Part shown: one piece after another, positions 36,801 through 50,000 of the stretch
Layout: each line of letters starts with the position of its first letter
How positions within the stretch are numbered: the stretch's first letter is position 1
NCBI GenBank assembly: GCA_013397455.1
Contig: VYZB01000078.1
Location: 74,723 to 138,722 of the forward strand
Direction of reading: 5' to 3'
Source: Crotophaga sulcirostris
Taxonomy: Eukaryota; Chordata; Aves; Cuculiformes; Crotophagidae
DNA: 64,000 nucleotides
Made by a program: the position numbers and the translations under genes
The notes under the pieces: model-generated
Database searches by the model: none
What the model was told of the DNA's origin: nothing
What the model saw: only the letters and a program-made list of their open reading frames with translations

Positions 36801-38185
36801 AGTCTAAGAATAATGCTGAAATTGTTAGAGATGGAGACTCAGCCAAGGCTGATTGAGCTATAAGTTAGGGATTGCAATAGTTTACAAATGATTGATAGAT
36901 AACCTAACCAAGTGTGGTTGTATCAGATATAACTACCAGAGCACTTGTCTGTAGCAGCTGTGAAGTTTTGTGAACACTTTTAAAAAGCCATACATTTACA
37001 CATTTTCAAGACTGTGTTATGTGAAAGTGTTGGAATTTCTGCATGTTCCTTCCAAGCTTGTAATTTTCAATTAAGAGCTTTCTGAAAAATTGACTTCTTT
37101 TTTATTTTCTCCTTCCGAATTCCTCCACCAACAATCACTAACTCTATGAAGAATTTTTAGTCTGTATTTATTTTGCCTCTTCCCCAGTTATCACTCTGTA
37201 ACATTTAGAAAATAGTTTATTTTCGTTGAACTATTTTAAAAAAATTGTGACTGTCTCAGTGCAATAATTCAATTTTGTGCTGAAGACAAATTCCAAAGAG
37301 AAGAATGTCACAGATTGAACCACTGATAATTTCTACTCCTGCAAAACATTTTTCTTTTACAGGTGGTATCCAGACAGTAACTGAAACTATTCCTTGTGTG
37401 CATGTTAGAGTATTGGCATTAAATCAAGACATCCTAAAACATGACCAGGGTAACAAGTCGTCGTCTTTACCATGTTTCTCTGCGACACTACAAGTAATAA
37501 CTATAGTTCTGATTGATATACAGCTTCCTGCTCACACTATTCCCATTACCTCATCCCTACAGTTATTAAAGGAAAGTTGTTCTGGTGAATTAAATAGAAA
37601 AATGTGCAGTTACTTCTTTCAGAATCCAGAAATTTGGGCAAAGAGTCAGAAAAACAGCGGGACCTGACACATGCAAGGATATAGGGAGTAAGCACATTAC
37701 CTGAATACTTACACCTCTGACCTGTTCCTTCACACCATTGCATTTACAGATTCAGGGAGATGACATCTCAGGACTTTACACAATACATCAGTTTTCAAGG
37801 CTTTCTTGACATTTACAAATTCTTACTCTATCTTCTGGGAACTAGCTCCACGACTAGTGTCATGACTGCCATGGAATAATCACAGTATATATGGCTGATG
37901 AAATTCACTCAAACTCACCTTTCAGTTAAAGGCACAAACATGAAGCACTAATGTAAAGGAAAATAAAAGGTAATGTCAAGTAATATGTTATATGTTCACC
38001 TGCTCTCAAAGTTTATTACAGACTCCTTATTTGTTGTTTTTGTGATATTCAGTGAGAGTTTTCCAGATCTAGATGTAGGAATTCAGCAATTTGCAAAAAT
38101 CTATCTTTACGAACAGACTGTTTCCCCCATCCTCAATCCATTTCTTTCTCAATTGTTCATTGTATCAGTGGGTAACATCTTGTCT
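33889..38185. other. Non-coding block, nothing recognised
   Basis: About 4.3 kb without a supported gene or clear repeat, apart from a C run followed by T and (GTT)5 simple sequence at 34641-34676. Short open frames on both strands lack family features. Confidence 0.5.
34641..34676. repeat. C run, T run and (GTT)5
   Basis: A C run (about 34641-34647) is followed by a T run and five GTT units (34662-34676). It is simple sequence. Confidence 0.75.
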
Positions 38186-38300
38186 TAATTAGATTGCAAA
38201 CAGCTTTGGACTGCAACTATGATTTTACCCTGTGCTACGTATTGAGGCCCAAGTGTGAGTGGGGTTGCTGAGGACTTTCATAACACAAAAAAATATAATT
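38186..38300 (+). mobile_element. Ancient LINE/SINE tail, second copy of the same family
   Basis: A more worn copy of the tail type seen at 33793-33888, preserving the order: TTAGATTGCAAAC, then CCTGTGCTACGTATTGAGG, GGGGTTGCTGAGGAC and TTTCATAACACAAAAAAAT near the A-rich end. It extends further 3' than the first copy. Identification rests on ordered short matches. Confidence 0.5.
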
Positions 38301-40068
38301 ATTTTTCTTTGTTCTTAGGTGTCTTTTCACTCTAGCTCTTACATAAACACTATTTCAACTGTAACTTGATTGTCAATGTGGGGAGCCAAGGGGTGACTGA
38401 GCATCCCATGAGATGAACAAATCTCTACCTTATGTGAAGGAAGAGAAAATAGCAGGGCTAGCTGACTCAGAGGTACTCAGTGTAATAAAAATGCTTAGTA
38501 TGGGTTGCAGATTCAGCTAGGGGTGATGAGGGATTTTTTGAAACTGTATTAACAGAAAATAGGTGTGCGGCTAAATGAATTATTTAACTAACAGTTTTCT
38601 GTGTACAGTTTCAGTTTTTCAACAAGCTTTTTCCATACCCTACTCCCTACTGTCTGAAAATTGAAATATTTCCACACTGAAATGCTGCCACAGAGTTTGG
38701 CGGGTGATGTGTTTGGAAGCTGTATGCGCTGGATCTCCTCTCTCAGTCTCTGGTTATGCTTAATTGGCAAACACATGCTGTCACTCGACTGACCTAACCC
38801 ACTGCCCTCTCCACAATATGGAGTGGGACACAGTAGATCAGGTCGCCATCTCACTGGGAGGAGTGGTTGGACTTGGATGCCCCTCCATGGGCTGCAGTGA
38901 CAGCATTTCCAGGTACAAATAAAGATCTGCCAGTGTTTCAGTTTTCAACTCAGAGTTTTCAGAGTAGGAGCAGAGAGGGGTAGGAATACAACATCACCCT
39001 CTGACCCATACAAGTGAACAAAGCCTGGGAGTCGGCGGTGGTGTGAACGCTTAGCCCCCAGAGGGGTAGCATAACAACCCTCTGACAGCCAGATCATAAC
39101 GGAAAGACTGAAATATCTCAACTAAGGAGAGGCAAATAGCACACAGGCCTCAATCATTGTGCCAAATCAATACCAAAATATTGATTTTCACCTATTAATA
39201 AATTTTTCTTTTTAATGCAAGCTATAATAGAAGGGCTGGCATTTTATCCTCCAAGTGTCCTGCCACCTTGTCTGTCTTTTCCTCATCTGTGAGTTGATTC
39301 CTGTGAAGATTATGGGCAGATACTTGTTAATTTTGGTCAAGAACCTAGTTAGCACCTCACTTCACGAACAACCCCAGTATTTGCACAGGGCTTTCCACAC
39401 AGTAGTGTCATTTAAAAGATGATGTATAACTGCAGTGTCAGAGTCTGGCCTTCTGTCAGGAGAAGTGAGAACAGGTTGTTCTGGCCATTACAATCAGTGC
39501 TATGAGATAAACTGCTGAGTTTACTGGCTGTATTGCTTAGCTATAAGTAAACTTAGTGTAAAAATAAAAAAAAAATTCTGAGCATTTTGTTTCCTTGCTT
39601 GACATATGAAAAGTTTCCTACCTATTTGAGTGTTTGGATTGTTGGTGGGTATTTGTGAAAACTGCACTAAGTCTGGAAAGTCTAAACTATCAGTATAAAT
39701 GAACACTGATGCAGACACTCCTGAAAGAAATCTGCAACTTTGTGCTAAGACAAATAAGCTTTCTGGAATCCACAAGCATTCAACAAAACCTTTTGTCATC
39801 TCTTTGTAGAGTACTGCAGCAAAACTTTGTTGAGGCAAAATGGACTCAGATTTGGACCTTTGCAGTGGGACAGAGAAAGTCTAATTTTTGTCTTAGTGAC
39901 CTAAAGGTTAGCCAGGACAATCAGAAAAATCCATGGAAATGCAGAGCACCACAGTGGGAAGGAGGGGTCCTGGAACCCAGTGTAAGAGTGAGTTCATAGC
40001 ACTGCCTGTTTGTGTCCCATCATGCCACGTCCCACAGCAGAGTTTGCACTGTGCTGTCTGGTTACGTC
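38301..40068. other. Non-coding block with a possible old LTR-like patch
   Basis: No supported gene. The stretch 38820-39120 holds an AATAAA signal at 38918-38923, CpG-containing sequence, and a CCCCAGAGGGG inverted repeat at about 39057-39067. It has a faint LTR-like feel but no ends or target duplications that I can define. Confidence 0.3.
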
Positions 40069-40133
40069 ACCGGTTTGCCCTCTGGTATCACCCATCCCTG
40101 GAAAAATTCTGCAACACCTTTTGAGGTCTTCAG
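40069..40133 (+). repeat. 65-base duplicated unit, copy A
   Basis: This segment recurs at 41317-41381 in the same orientation, with about five substitutions and one or two single-base length differences. Shared words include TGGTATCACCCA, CCCTGGAAAAA and CCTTTTGAGGTCTTCAGG. Flanks outside the unit do not match. I do not recognise the family. It may be part of an uncatalogued interspersed repeat or a local duplication. Confidence 0.8.
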
Positions 40134-41089
40134 GCTGGTGCCACGAAGCTTTGTGCTCCAGCTCAGAGGAGCACAGGTTATTAAACAGCATTGCCGACTC
40201 CACTGATCCAGGGAAAGCATGAGGCTTCCTGCGTCCCTCGGTGGGATTGCATGCCAAGCAAAAAAGCACAATAGAAGGGAAGACTCTCAGATCTCATCGC
40301 TCACTAGCACTTGATTCTACAACTCACTGAGGAAGATCCTACATGGAAAAAATGAGAGAAAGAAAAGGGAGTGGAGAGTACGGACTTTCTGATACTTGGT
40401 TTCCCACTGGAAATTAAAACAAGACATTAAGCAACAGGGGTTTGCTCCACTCAGTTGACTTAGAACAGCTGCTCACCAATTTCTGCAGCACAGAGAGGAA
40501 AAGCAGAACTTTGCCCTGGGTCTGAGCAGCTTTTCAGAGGCAATCCAAGTCAAACTTTCACTCAATGACTTCATTCAAAGCTGGTTTACATCATGAAAAG
40601 AAACTCCGTTTATTTATTTGTAATAACTTCAGGATTTTATGGACCCGCAAGAGGATGTAATTTAAGAAAACATCAGCAAGCTGTTTCAAATAGCAAGGTT
40701 TCAAAATGGGTTGTGCCAAAAACTCATCAATGGAAAGAGTTCATTATTAAAAGTAAAAAAAATGAAGGAAAATGCCTTTTGTAGATGGCTTTGAAGTTAA
40801 AGATTCTAAACCTTGAATTTCATTCTGCGATAAATACGTCCTTTTGGTATGACTAAAACCATATATAAAGGAAAGGACAGGCTTCTTCCAAGGGCACTGA
40901 ACCAGCTGATTAAAAAAGCTAGTAACTGTAAAATTTATTATCTCAAAGAAATGACAAAGTAACAATATTTTAAAACATCTCATCTCATGCAGACCAAACA
41001 ATAAAAAATAAAGAGAGGTAACTTAATAACTTAAAACCTGGAAAGACACAAAGTCCGCTCTGATAATTCTTAGGAGCAATGGAAATGTT

Positions 41090-41190
41090 CTGTTGATTGA
41101 CTCAGGACAAACCACTTGGACTATCCATGCCAGAAGTATAAAACAGGTTTAATAATATTTCCTGATCTGCAGGAGAGTTAGGAGACCCTA
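41090..41190 (+). mobile_element. MIR-like ancient SINE fragment
   Basis: The order of words follows the forward MIR core: GACTCAGGACAAACCACTTG for the 'GACCTTGGGCAAGTCACTT' part, then CCATGCCAGAAGTATAAAAC for the 'CATCTGTAAAAT' part, and TTTAATAATATTTCCTGATC for the 'ATAATAGTACCTACCTC' part. It is diverged but colinear. Confidence 0.5.
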
Positions 41191-41316
41191 TGGATCTCTG
41201 CAGATGTTCCATGACTCAGACATGACTGGAGACTGCTGTCTAGAATAAAGTCACCGTTTTAATTTCTAATCAGGCTATTAGGCCTAATCACCAGGTCACA
41301 TGTAATTAACTACATT

Positions 41317-41381
41317 ACTGGTTTGCCCCTGGTATCACCCACCCCTGGAAAAACTCTGCATTACCTTTTGAGGTCTTCAGG
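41317..41381 (+). repeat. 65-base duplicated unit, copy B
   Basis: Same-orientation copy of 40069-40133, starting about 1.25 kb downstream. Downstream of it begins a purine-rich block that I cannot assign. Confidence 0.8.
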
Positions 41382-42320
41382 AAGGAGACACACAAGTGGA
41401 TAGACCGTGGCAGCTTTGCATGGGGGAAGCAGAAGGTGGTGAGGTGGTGTGAGAGAGATGAGCTTCACAGCCAAGTCACTAGGATGCTTGGTCAGGTGAG
41501 GGATGCACAGGGTAGCATCTGCTACCAAGAGGACCTCAGTGGGCCCCCCGTAGGGACATAAAGGAGAGAGCCAGCAGCAACAGAGCAGGGAAGAAAGGTG
41601 GCTTTAAATAATCCAGAACCAGGCTGAAGGAAGATGTAGGACATTGGAGGGAAGACCTTTGGTGGATTTACCGGATCCACATGACCAACAACTTCTCGGC
41701 ACTGGAAGGTTAAGAACAGAGGCTCTGAATGTGATCCCAGAGTCTATAACGATCTGGGCTGAAGAGGAATGCTTGGCTGCACAGAGGGTGTTGACAGAAG
41801 AATTTTGGCTTCCTTAGCCACAAGACAGTATGTTACAAAGGAGAATTGCTAGGCAGAAACAGGATCTCTGGTGAAAAGTTTTCTGCAGAGCCAGAGCTTG
41901 CATTCATTTTGAGGGAAACTGCCGACAGGATCCTCACATGAGCAGAAATAGAAACAGAGAACCAGAAAAAAGGTTTGAAGCAGGTAATGAATGGGGGAAA
42001 CAAAACATAAGAGGAGAGAAATGAATGAAGATGGCAAAACTCTTTGCCAGTGCATTTCTAGGCAAATGCCAGGAGTTTGGGGAGCACACCAAAGCAGGCT
42101 TCAGTCTTAATACCCCACCAGGTTCATGACAGCTGGGTTCACAGAGGTGTTACAGGACATAACAGACAAGCACAGAGGAGTGGCTATGGATGAGGAAGGG
42201 CAGAGAGAGTGGGTGATGAAAAAAAGGAGTTGTATTTTGGATTTATTTTAATTTTGATTTCTATTTTTATTTTAAATTTGTAACCTATTTATATTATTTT
42301 TTAGATTTATTTTAACAGTG
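41382..42320. other. Unassigned block ending in an AT-rich tract
   Basis: No gene recognised. The block is rich in AGAG/GAAG words (41400-42230) and ends in an AT-rich stretch (42231-42315), within which GATTTATTTTAA occurs twice (about 42239 and 42304). Together with copy B of the 65-base unit at its 5' edge it could be one uncatalogued repeat of about 1 kb, but I see no terminal repeats or target duplications. Confidence 0.3.
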
Positions 42321-43279
42321 CAAGTATTAACCCTATGAAGTACTGATACAAGAATTTAAATACTGCACGCGTAATTATTTTGGAATTCTGACTGATGCAG
42401 GAAGCAGCATTGTTGACTATGCCTGTGGTTAGAGAAGATTTAAAAAGGTTAAAGGAAGATGTAACAGAGTTGGACTACAAACGATTGTGCTGGATGAAGA
42501 GGAGGACATTGTGAAGTAAATGAAACCAAAACCCTCCAGTAGAAAAATATCCAAATGACAGTTCCTGCCACTGATTTGCTTATCTATTGCAAAAAGAAAA
42601 AGTGGTCCATTGTGTTCCCAGAACATGTTAGAACAAGTAAACTTCTGCAAGTAAACTTCTGAAAATTCTTCAAGGGAGGGGACAGTTACTGATCCTAGGA
42701 GAAAGATGCTTGAGAATCTGGAGTCAGAGGAAAATCGATCATACAATGAAAAGGAAGATTGAACAGATGGAAAGAATGAAGAAGAGTGTAAGAACAAGGA
42801 TACTAAAGTTCAAAAAAGTAGATGATTAAACTGAGAGAACCGGTGTTTCAGGTTTCAGGAGGAGATAAAAGTATGAGGGAAAGCAGTTCAAGCTGATGAA
42901 GTAATCTTTAAAACAGACTATGCTAATTCAAAGAAAATACATACATAGGTGTGTTTGATTCATACTTGGTGTCATATGGAATGCATCCGAGCAAAGCAGC
43001 TGTGTGCTTAGAGTGGTAATCCAACTACAGGAACCAAGGCTGAAGTTGCTGACTGGGGTGCTGTCAGCAGCATGTCCCTTGCGATGTGTGTGTGAGGTGA
43101 ACAACACTTCTGTCTCTGCGTGTATGTTGAACTCCTAGGACTGGTGACTGGCACAAATGTCATTGCTGGTAAAGATGTGACTTGGCCCATACAGCCCTGG
43201 GAACATAACAGGTCACAGATCACAGCATACCAAACCCCAGTCCTTACCACTTTGAACTATGGCAATTGGTAACATACAG
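42321..43279. other. Non-coding block, nothing recognised
   Basis: Purine-rich sequence with a short tandem echo, GTAAACTTCTG, at about 42637 and 42651. The reverse frame 42429-42797 (122 codons) is serine/phenylalanine-rich because of the purine bias on the other strand and shows no domain. Confidence 0.4.
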
Positions 43280-44085
43280 GCACCGTTTGGAGGATATCAT
43301 CATAATGAAAAATAATCTTGGTAAACTAGAGAGCTGGTGTGCAGTCTGTAAGACGAAATGCAATAAATGCCACAGAAATTTGTTAGACTTGCTAAAAGAA
43401 TCTAAATACACAGAAACAAGGTAAAAAAGAATACGACTCTGCAGCAGTATTGTAGAAAGTGATCTAGAGGTCATAGACAATCATAAAAGCATGACTCATT
43501 GATGTAATGTTAGGATAAAAGTAAATCTTATTCTTTGGTGCTTCACCTGTGAAGCACCTTACCACTTTTTGCCTTTCGCCTTACCAGTGAAAAAAGTAAT
43601 AAGTGTTCTGCTTTAGGCTACATGGGTAAGGTCTCAGCTGGTGAACTGTATCCAACTTTGGAAACTACTCTTCAAGAAAGATGTAGACAAATTGAGGAGA
43701 GTGCAAAGGAGAGTGGCAAGAATGATCAGAGGTTTAGAAAACATGACCTACAAGAAAAGGTGAAAGAGCTGGATTTGTTTAGTCTAGAAAAAAGAAGACT
43801 AAGCATAAGGCTCAAGGGGAGTGGGAGGAAGGGATAGCAATTTCCCAATATCTAAAGGGTTGTTCTGAAGAGGACAGTGATTGATCGTTTTTCATGTCCA
43901 CTAGGGATAGAATGTGAAAAAATGCACTAACTCAACCAAAGAAAATAGATTAGACAATTCTTAGCTCCCAGGCTAGTGGACAGCCTACCTAGAGAGGCTC
44001 ACAGAAGAATCTTCATTTTTAAAAGGAGTTATCCAAACACCTGTCAGGTATGGTCTATATGTACTTGAGCTTGCCTTCTTAATTT
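43280..44085 (+). mobile_element. Old CR1 LINE, decayed, lacking its 3' tail
   Basis: Ordered matches to CR1 ORF2 are visible. A section like 'EDI..MKNNLGKLESW' runs near 43290-43345. A 'SSIVESDLEVI' section follows at about 43445-43475. A section of the PLY/VRSQLVNCIQLW type follows at 43630-43665, then VQRRVARMIRG-like at 43700-43735 and [18 protein letters not shown] at 43765-43805. The 3' region near 44035-44070 resembles the CR1 sequence around AACACCTGTCAGG. The octamer tail is not recognisable. Stops and frameshifts throughout make it older than the other CR1 copies here. Confidence 0.85.
43622..43837 (+). pseudogene. CR1 ORF2 fragment, decayed
   Basis: A 71-codon open piece that runs through CR1 ORF2-derived sequence. 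Only its second half is in the ancestral frame ([15 protein letters not shown]). The first part is read in a shifted frame. It is a non-functional remnant. Confidence 0.6.
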
Positions 44086-47000
44086 CAGCAGTGTGGAGTT
44101 CAAAATTTTTGGAAGTATTTTACATGCTAATCTTCTAATCTGTTCAGACAGTGCATGTTGAACACTTTTCATGTGGGAAGTGGGGCTGTCCCTGACATTG
44201 TCATTGTAAAACCCTTGGAGCTGTATCACCAAAGATCTGTGTATTAGCCATGATAAATGTCTGCTATTTGAAACAGGTGAAGACTGCAAAGGTCATGTAT
44301 CATGGTATTCTGCTATTAAAACTTGTGTGGCACTGCTTCAGGATCCTTGTCACTATATTGCGGCTTTGCTACTTGGGAATATGAGCATATATCTCAATTT
44401 CTTTAAGAAAACCTTGGACATCATTTAAGGATGCTTCCATATTTGGTGCTTTTAAGTATGTCAGACTTGACATAACTTGGATGAGACCCTACTTTCTCGA
44501 ATTTTTTTTTATCAGCAGTGTGGTTTTTTTTTTCACCCTGCTATCTGATTGAGCCCTTGTCTTTCAAATGCATCACCTCAGTCTCCATACTCATGCCTGT
44601 TTTGGCTTCTCTAATGTGGTTGCCATCAAGGCTACCAATACAATGGATATTTCCTGTCTAGGAAAGAATAAGATGAAGATTAGTAATTTCACATAATCTC
44701 TGAGGTCTGTAGATGTTAACACTCCGTCATGAATTATTTGACTTGTATGCCAACTAACTATTCAAACCTGGAAATAGTTGTAACAGCTTTGTAGTACACC
44801 TGATCTTCTGAAAGTGTCTTCCCCTATGTAAACTCATAAGTTCTGTAAATAACAGACTGCAGTTACCATAGTTCAGTTAACTCAGACCAGGCAATAAACT
44901 CGTTTCCTCTTACCAGATCAAGCAAATTTTGTGAATCAAATTTAGGTTGCCTGGCAATTAGGTGAGAGTACAGGGAAATTTGTATGCAGAATCAAAATAG
45001 TAACATTCGTACATAGTAAGACTATATATGACATAAGCAGTACACAAAGCAAGCACTTAATGAATCTTATCCATTGCACAGAATGTAATTGTTGAAAAAA
45101 ATGGTAACTTTAAGTCACCACAGTGCGAGTTAGGGCTCTGGGTAGAAACCGTTTGCAAAATGAGATACGCGTAGCTAGATTCCTAAAGCCAAAATAGATT
45201 TTTTAATCTTATTTTCACCATCCTAAATCTACTGTATATCATGTCACCAACAGTTTTTCTTTTACCATTTTTGGTCAACATCTCCCCATTGTTTATATTT
45301 ATTGGTCAATTGAATTAGCTGAAAATCCTCCTATTTATCACCAGGACCTCTTATGGTGGTTCTTATGATTCTGCACCTGATTCACTTCTTGAAACAATTA
45401 TTTGCATTTCACCATTTTTGTGACATAAGTATCTGAAATTTTATATTAATTTTAAACAAATTAAACATTTTCTTGCAGTTAACATTACTCCAAAATCAGT
45501 TTTATGACGTTAATAGTTTTCCAATGGAATTGGAAAGCTTACTGACTGCGTGATATGTCCTATATGTGATAAATATTTCAGTAATATAGATGTCATACAG
45601 CTTAAGAAAAAGGTGGTATTTCCAATTTCGTGGCATTTTTTAGCATTGCTTCTAAAGCTAGCCTGAGACTTAGTTGTGGAAGTCGCATCTCTTCTTGTGG
45701 ATTTCGATTAAATGGCAAATGTAAGTAGGATTCTACTGGCTGTAATCACATCTAAGGACTATGGACACTGAAATATTTCTTCTCCTGGACCATTTAAGTT
45801 ACAGAATTGATCCTGCCTCATCTTTTAAACTGTATGCTTGACTGCTCTCTTCCTAAAGTAAACAGGTTTTAAGTGGTCAGGAAACACTTTTTCCCCTATG
45901 ATGACAACCAGAGCAATGGTGGCACACTGCAGGGATATGTGCAGGTTGGGCAAAGCCAGCTAAGGGGCTGTGTCCACCCAGTGCCTAACAGTGGTTGCGT
46001 AACCTGCCCGTGTAACTGCTGCCCCTGGCTGCAAACAGGACCCAAGGTGACACTGGTTATGTTTTCCTTTCCTGACTATGGCATTCTTGAAGCATCTCAG
46101 ATAAACTTGCTGTGAAATACAGGAACTAAATCACTTTACAAGGCTTATTAGAGTTCTTCAAGGGGGTAGGCAACGGATGGGAAATGAATGGGTTCAGAAA
46201 CACTGGGAGAGCTGAGTAGTGATGCAGGCAGGGAGGCAGGCGACAGAAAATAAACACTGCTAAACAGCAGGTTGTTTTTTTCTTCTGTTTTGTGATGGGA
46301 GAGAAAACCCCAGGGCCAGAAGAAGAATGATTACTTTCTTGCAAATTACCCCCTTAAATCCAGTCAGAAGCTTTACCATAGTAATTTCCTCAGCTGTATC
46401 AGAGATCAACTGCTGGTACAGAAACCCTCTTCAGCCCTCCTTGGGGTTCCTAGCAAAACTGTCAAAATACACCTTCCAAACAGTGACAAGAGTACCACTC
46501 TGCACCATTATGTGCGTGCTGCCAGGCTGCAGGCAGATGCTCTTGCGCTTTCCTTCCCAAGCTCCTCCTCTGCTACTTTAGGACAAAGCACGTAGCTCTC
46601 CCACCAGGATTTGCAAGGAAGCTACCTCATCTGAGTTTGCAGGCAGGATTCTTTCCCCAGCAAAGCCTCATCTTGGGTAAGGCAGTCACACTATTGTTGA
46701 GTTTTTCAAGGGTTTTATATTTCCACACAAGCATCATCCTACCCTTGAAGAGCACCTCACCTAATGTCTGCGAGACTTCTGCTTCTTGTTTGACATCCCT
46801 TATTTACACAGCAAACAGAATGTTCCTTTTAACACACATCATGCTAAGTTTATTAATGAAGAAAACAATCCCAGGGGGTCAACCCAGGGGACCCTTGAAA
46901 CCTGCCAGCAAAAACTCTTCAAACGTTCAACGCGTCAGATCCTCCAAAACGATATTTCACACAATGAAGTAAAAATAATATTTTTCTTTCAGCCTTTCCA

Positions 47001-50000
47001 GCCGCTTTTGTGGAGAGCAGACAGAAATTATTTTCTTACTCTGCTCCCAGAGCAGAGATCTGTATGAAGCTGCGTTTATTTGTTTAACACGATGATTTCA
47101 TCCTAAATGTCTCGACAGCAAATATTTGGTGGTTTAATAAAGGCTCTTTGAAAGAAGGGCCTAAGCAGTTATTGTACAGGGAAAATGTGAAGTATGTGGC
47201 TCTCAGGAGGAGAGATAGAAATGCTTGTTGTGATTAGGGGGTGTGGGGAGGACCCTAAAATCCTCTCTCTCTGCCAGGGTAAGAACAGTGTCTCCTGTGG
47301 CTCTGTTTCCTCAGCCACCAAGCTGAGCTGCTACAGCAAACTACGGGGATGAAAGTGGTCTTACCTTGTTATTAACAAGTGACCGATATGCCCTTCGATC
47401 TCCAAAGCAAATGCTCTCACTGAAGATAAAGGATCTGCTGTTTGCACAGAGCAGTTTGATTATGAAAGCAATAAACTAATGATAAACAGAACTGACTGGT
47501 GAGCCCTGTGTGGTGGTCAGCAGACAAAAATGTGTGCTGAGATGGCTAAAACTGGGGTTTGACAGGATTGTTTCTTCATTAGCTGGTTTTCCCAACAGTC
47601 AAAGGGTCCCTGAAATTCCACAAGCACCTGCTGTCTCAGCAGAGGTATCTCTTTGGGAATGCCTCGTGCAAAGTGGATCTCACATACACTGCATTGGTGT
47701 ACAAGCACAGGTGTACATACCAGCTTCAGGGAAGTCACCAACAGTCTCGGAAATGAGTGGTCCAAGGTACCAAATGGGGACCACCTTTTCAAAAGGTGTG
47801 GGAATATTAAACCTCAGATGTATACGATGAGGATTCCTTTCTTCAGCTTGCAAAACATCTCACATTTGTTGTTTTGTTTTCAGCTGAATGAATCATTATT
47901 CAACTGGTTCTTAATTTAGCATCTCTGTTGTTCAGGAAACAGGTGTCTAGCTGCAGCAGCTGGACTAAGTACAAATCTGAATCAGGGGCTTGAGGTAGGC
48001 TTTGTTTTTCATTTCCATAAGCACTTGTAAAAGTAATTTGATTTTGGTCAATATTTCTAGATTCTGTTGGAATTTATCACATGTAGACTATGGGGTATAG
48101 ACCATACTACACAGAGATTAAGGCTGTGAACACTATCCTCTAATATTAATAAGTTTTTAAAATATTTCATGTGATGCATTTATGTGTTCCAGTAGTTGGT
48201 GATAATACTTACAGAGCCATATGGTGGTGCTCTGTTACATGTGTGTAAGTATATAGGAACTCTGATGAAGGTGGAGCCATAGCAGCAAAGCTTGGACTAA
48301 TTCATCAGATGTGAGAACAGAGTAGTCCCACAGGTATTGCCATTCTAACACGACTTTATAATGAATGCAAATATTTTTATGATACAGAAGAAAAGATGTT
48401 TGTCTTCACAAAGTCATTTGTGAGTATTTTAATTGCCTTTTTTCATTATACTAATGATATTACTTACACTAACTGTCACTGAAATTTGAAACACAAAGTT
48501 AACTGAGGGCTTTAGTGGATTCAATCTCTTACCCAAGGATCACTGGAGCACTCTGAAGTGAAGAATAGTTGTGGGTTGTCATTTTTCTTCCTCAATATGG
48601 TCACATTGTGAAATGTAGTAGGACAGGATGGATCGAAGCAGGAAGGATGCAAAACTCAATACCGGCTAAGTAATACTCATCAAAACATATTACTAATTAT
48701 AATCATTTAGTTATGATCTGTACAATAATTGCAAACAGAAAACCAGATAATTAAAAGAAGATATCCAAACAATGTGATTGTATTTAACTATAACGATGTG
48801 GAAAACCACTTGATATATTAAATAAAGCTAGAAATAGGGGGTGAAAAAAAAGTTTCAAAGATGGAACAGCTAAAGTGCAAAATTATTGTTAGCTCTTTCC
48901 AAAGTAGACTGAGTTATCCTCATGCTTCGCACAAAATGAATGCAGCAGCACTCAGAATGTGATCTGTTAATCTGAAATGTTCTGTAACATGAGCTACGTA
49001 TTCCTTCCTCTGTAGATGCACATTAAAATCAGAACTTGCTGACCACTACTAACTGGGCATGTAGATCAGCAAATACTGGAGAGGTGAACTGTCTTGAAAG
49101 ACATCCAGCAAAGTATGCCTGATGCTGTGAAACTGCAATGCAAGCATATAGGAAAAAAAAATCACTGCCCCGTGATTCCTATAAGTTATTAATAATTTTA
49201 GAATGATCATCCATGTATAACTGACAAAAACCACAGGGAAAGATAGAATTTTTGTTAGCGAAGTTGACATTTTGGGAACACAATCCCTCTATCGGACAGT
49301 AATTCAAGATATGTATGATTTCAGATGCCCAGATCAACCTTTTTACTTCGGTTGTCGCCATGCTGGAAAAACAAATCCTGCAGAGCAAGGCTTAATGATA
49401 GGAAGGTGAGACTGTATGTCCAAGAAAACTAACCTCATAGGCATGCATGGTAGGTCCTTATTGCTGTGTGAACCTGTGGCTGACATCAGGAGTGGCTGAG
49501 CAACTCCACCATCAACATCATTCCAACATACATATATATACATTTACACATACATATATGTGTATATCGAAAATCATGTGCATAGAGACACACTTTGGAC
49601 CATTCAGAAAGAGGAAAAAAAGGTTTGCATAAGCCTTTGCTATTTCCCAGTTGTAAGTCCAGCTCCAATCGAAGTTGTTTCAGATAGGAGTGTTTCAAAT
49701 AGCTTCAATTTTTCTATTTGTAGATATATATTGCATAAAAACAGATTTATTGGTTTTAACGTGAGAGCTTACGAATCCTGTTATATTGATGGAGCTTTTG
49801 CAGATCAGAGACTTGCCTTAGAACCTAGATGACTTCTCTTCTGCGTATGTAACTTTTGTGGTACTTTCCATGGTGCTGCTTGCTTTTCTGTTCTCAGTTC
49901 ACTTTACATTCAAGTACAATAAACTTGCTTTTCTTCCCATGCCTGTTCTCCTGAAAACTTCTATGGATTGTTGAAAGAGAGAAAGGCCAAAAATGTCCCC

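Noticed and set aside
42429..42797. 122-codon serine/phenylalanine-rich minus-strand frame
   Set aside because: Explained by the purine bias of the plus strand, which makes TCT/TTC-rich codons on the other.
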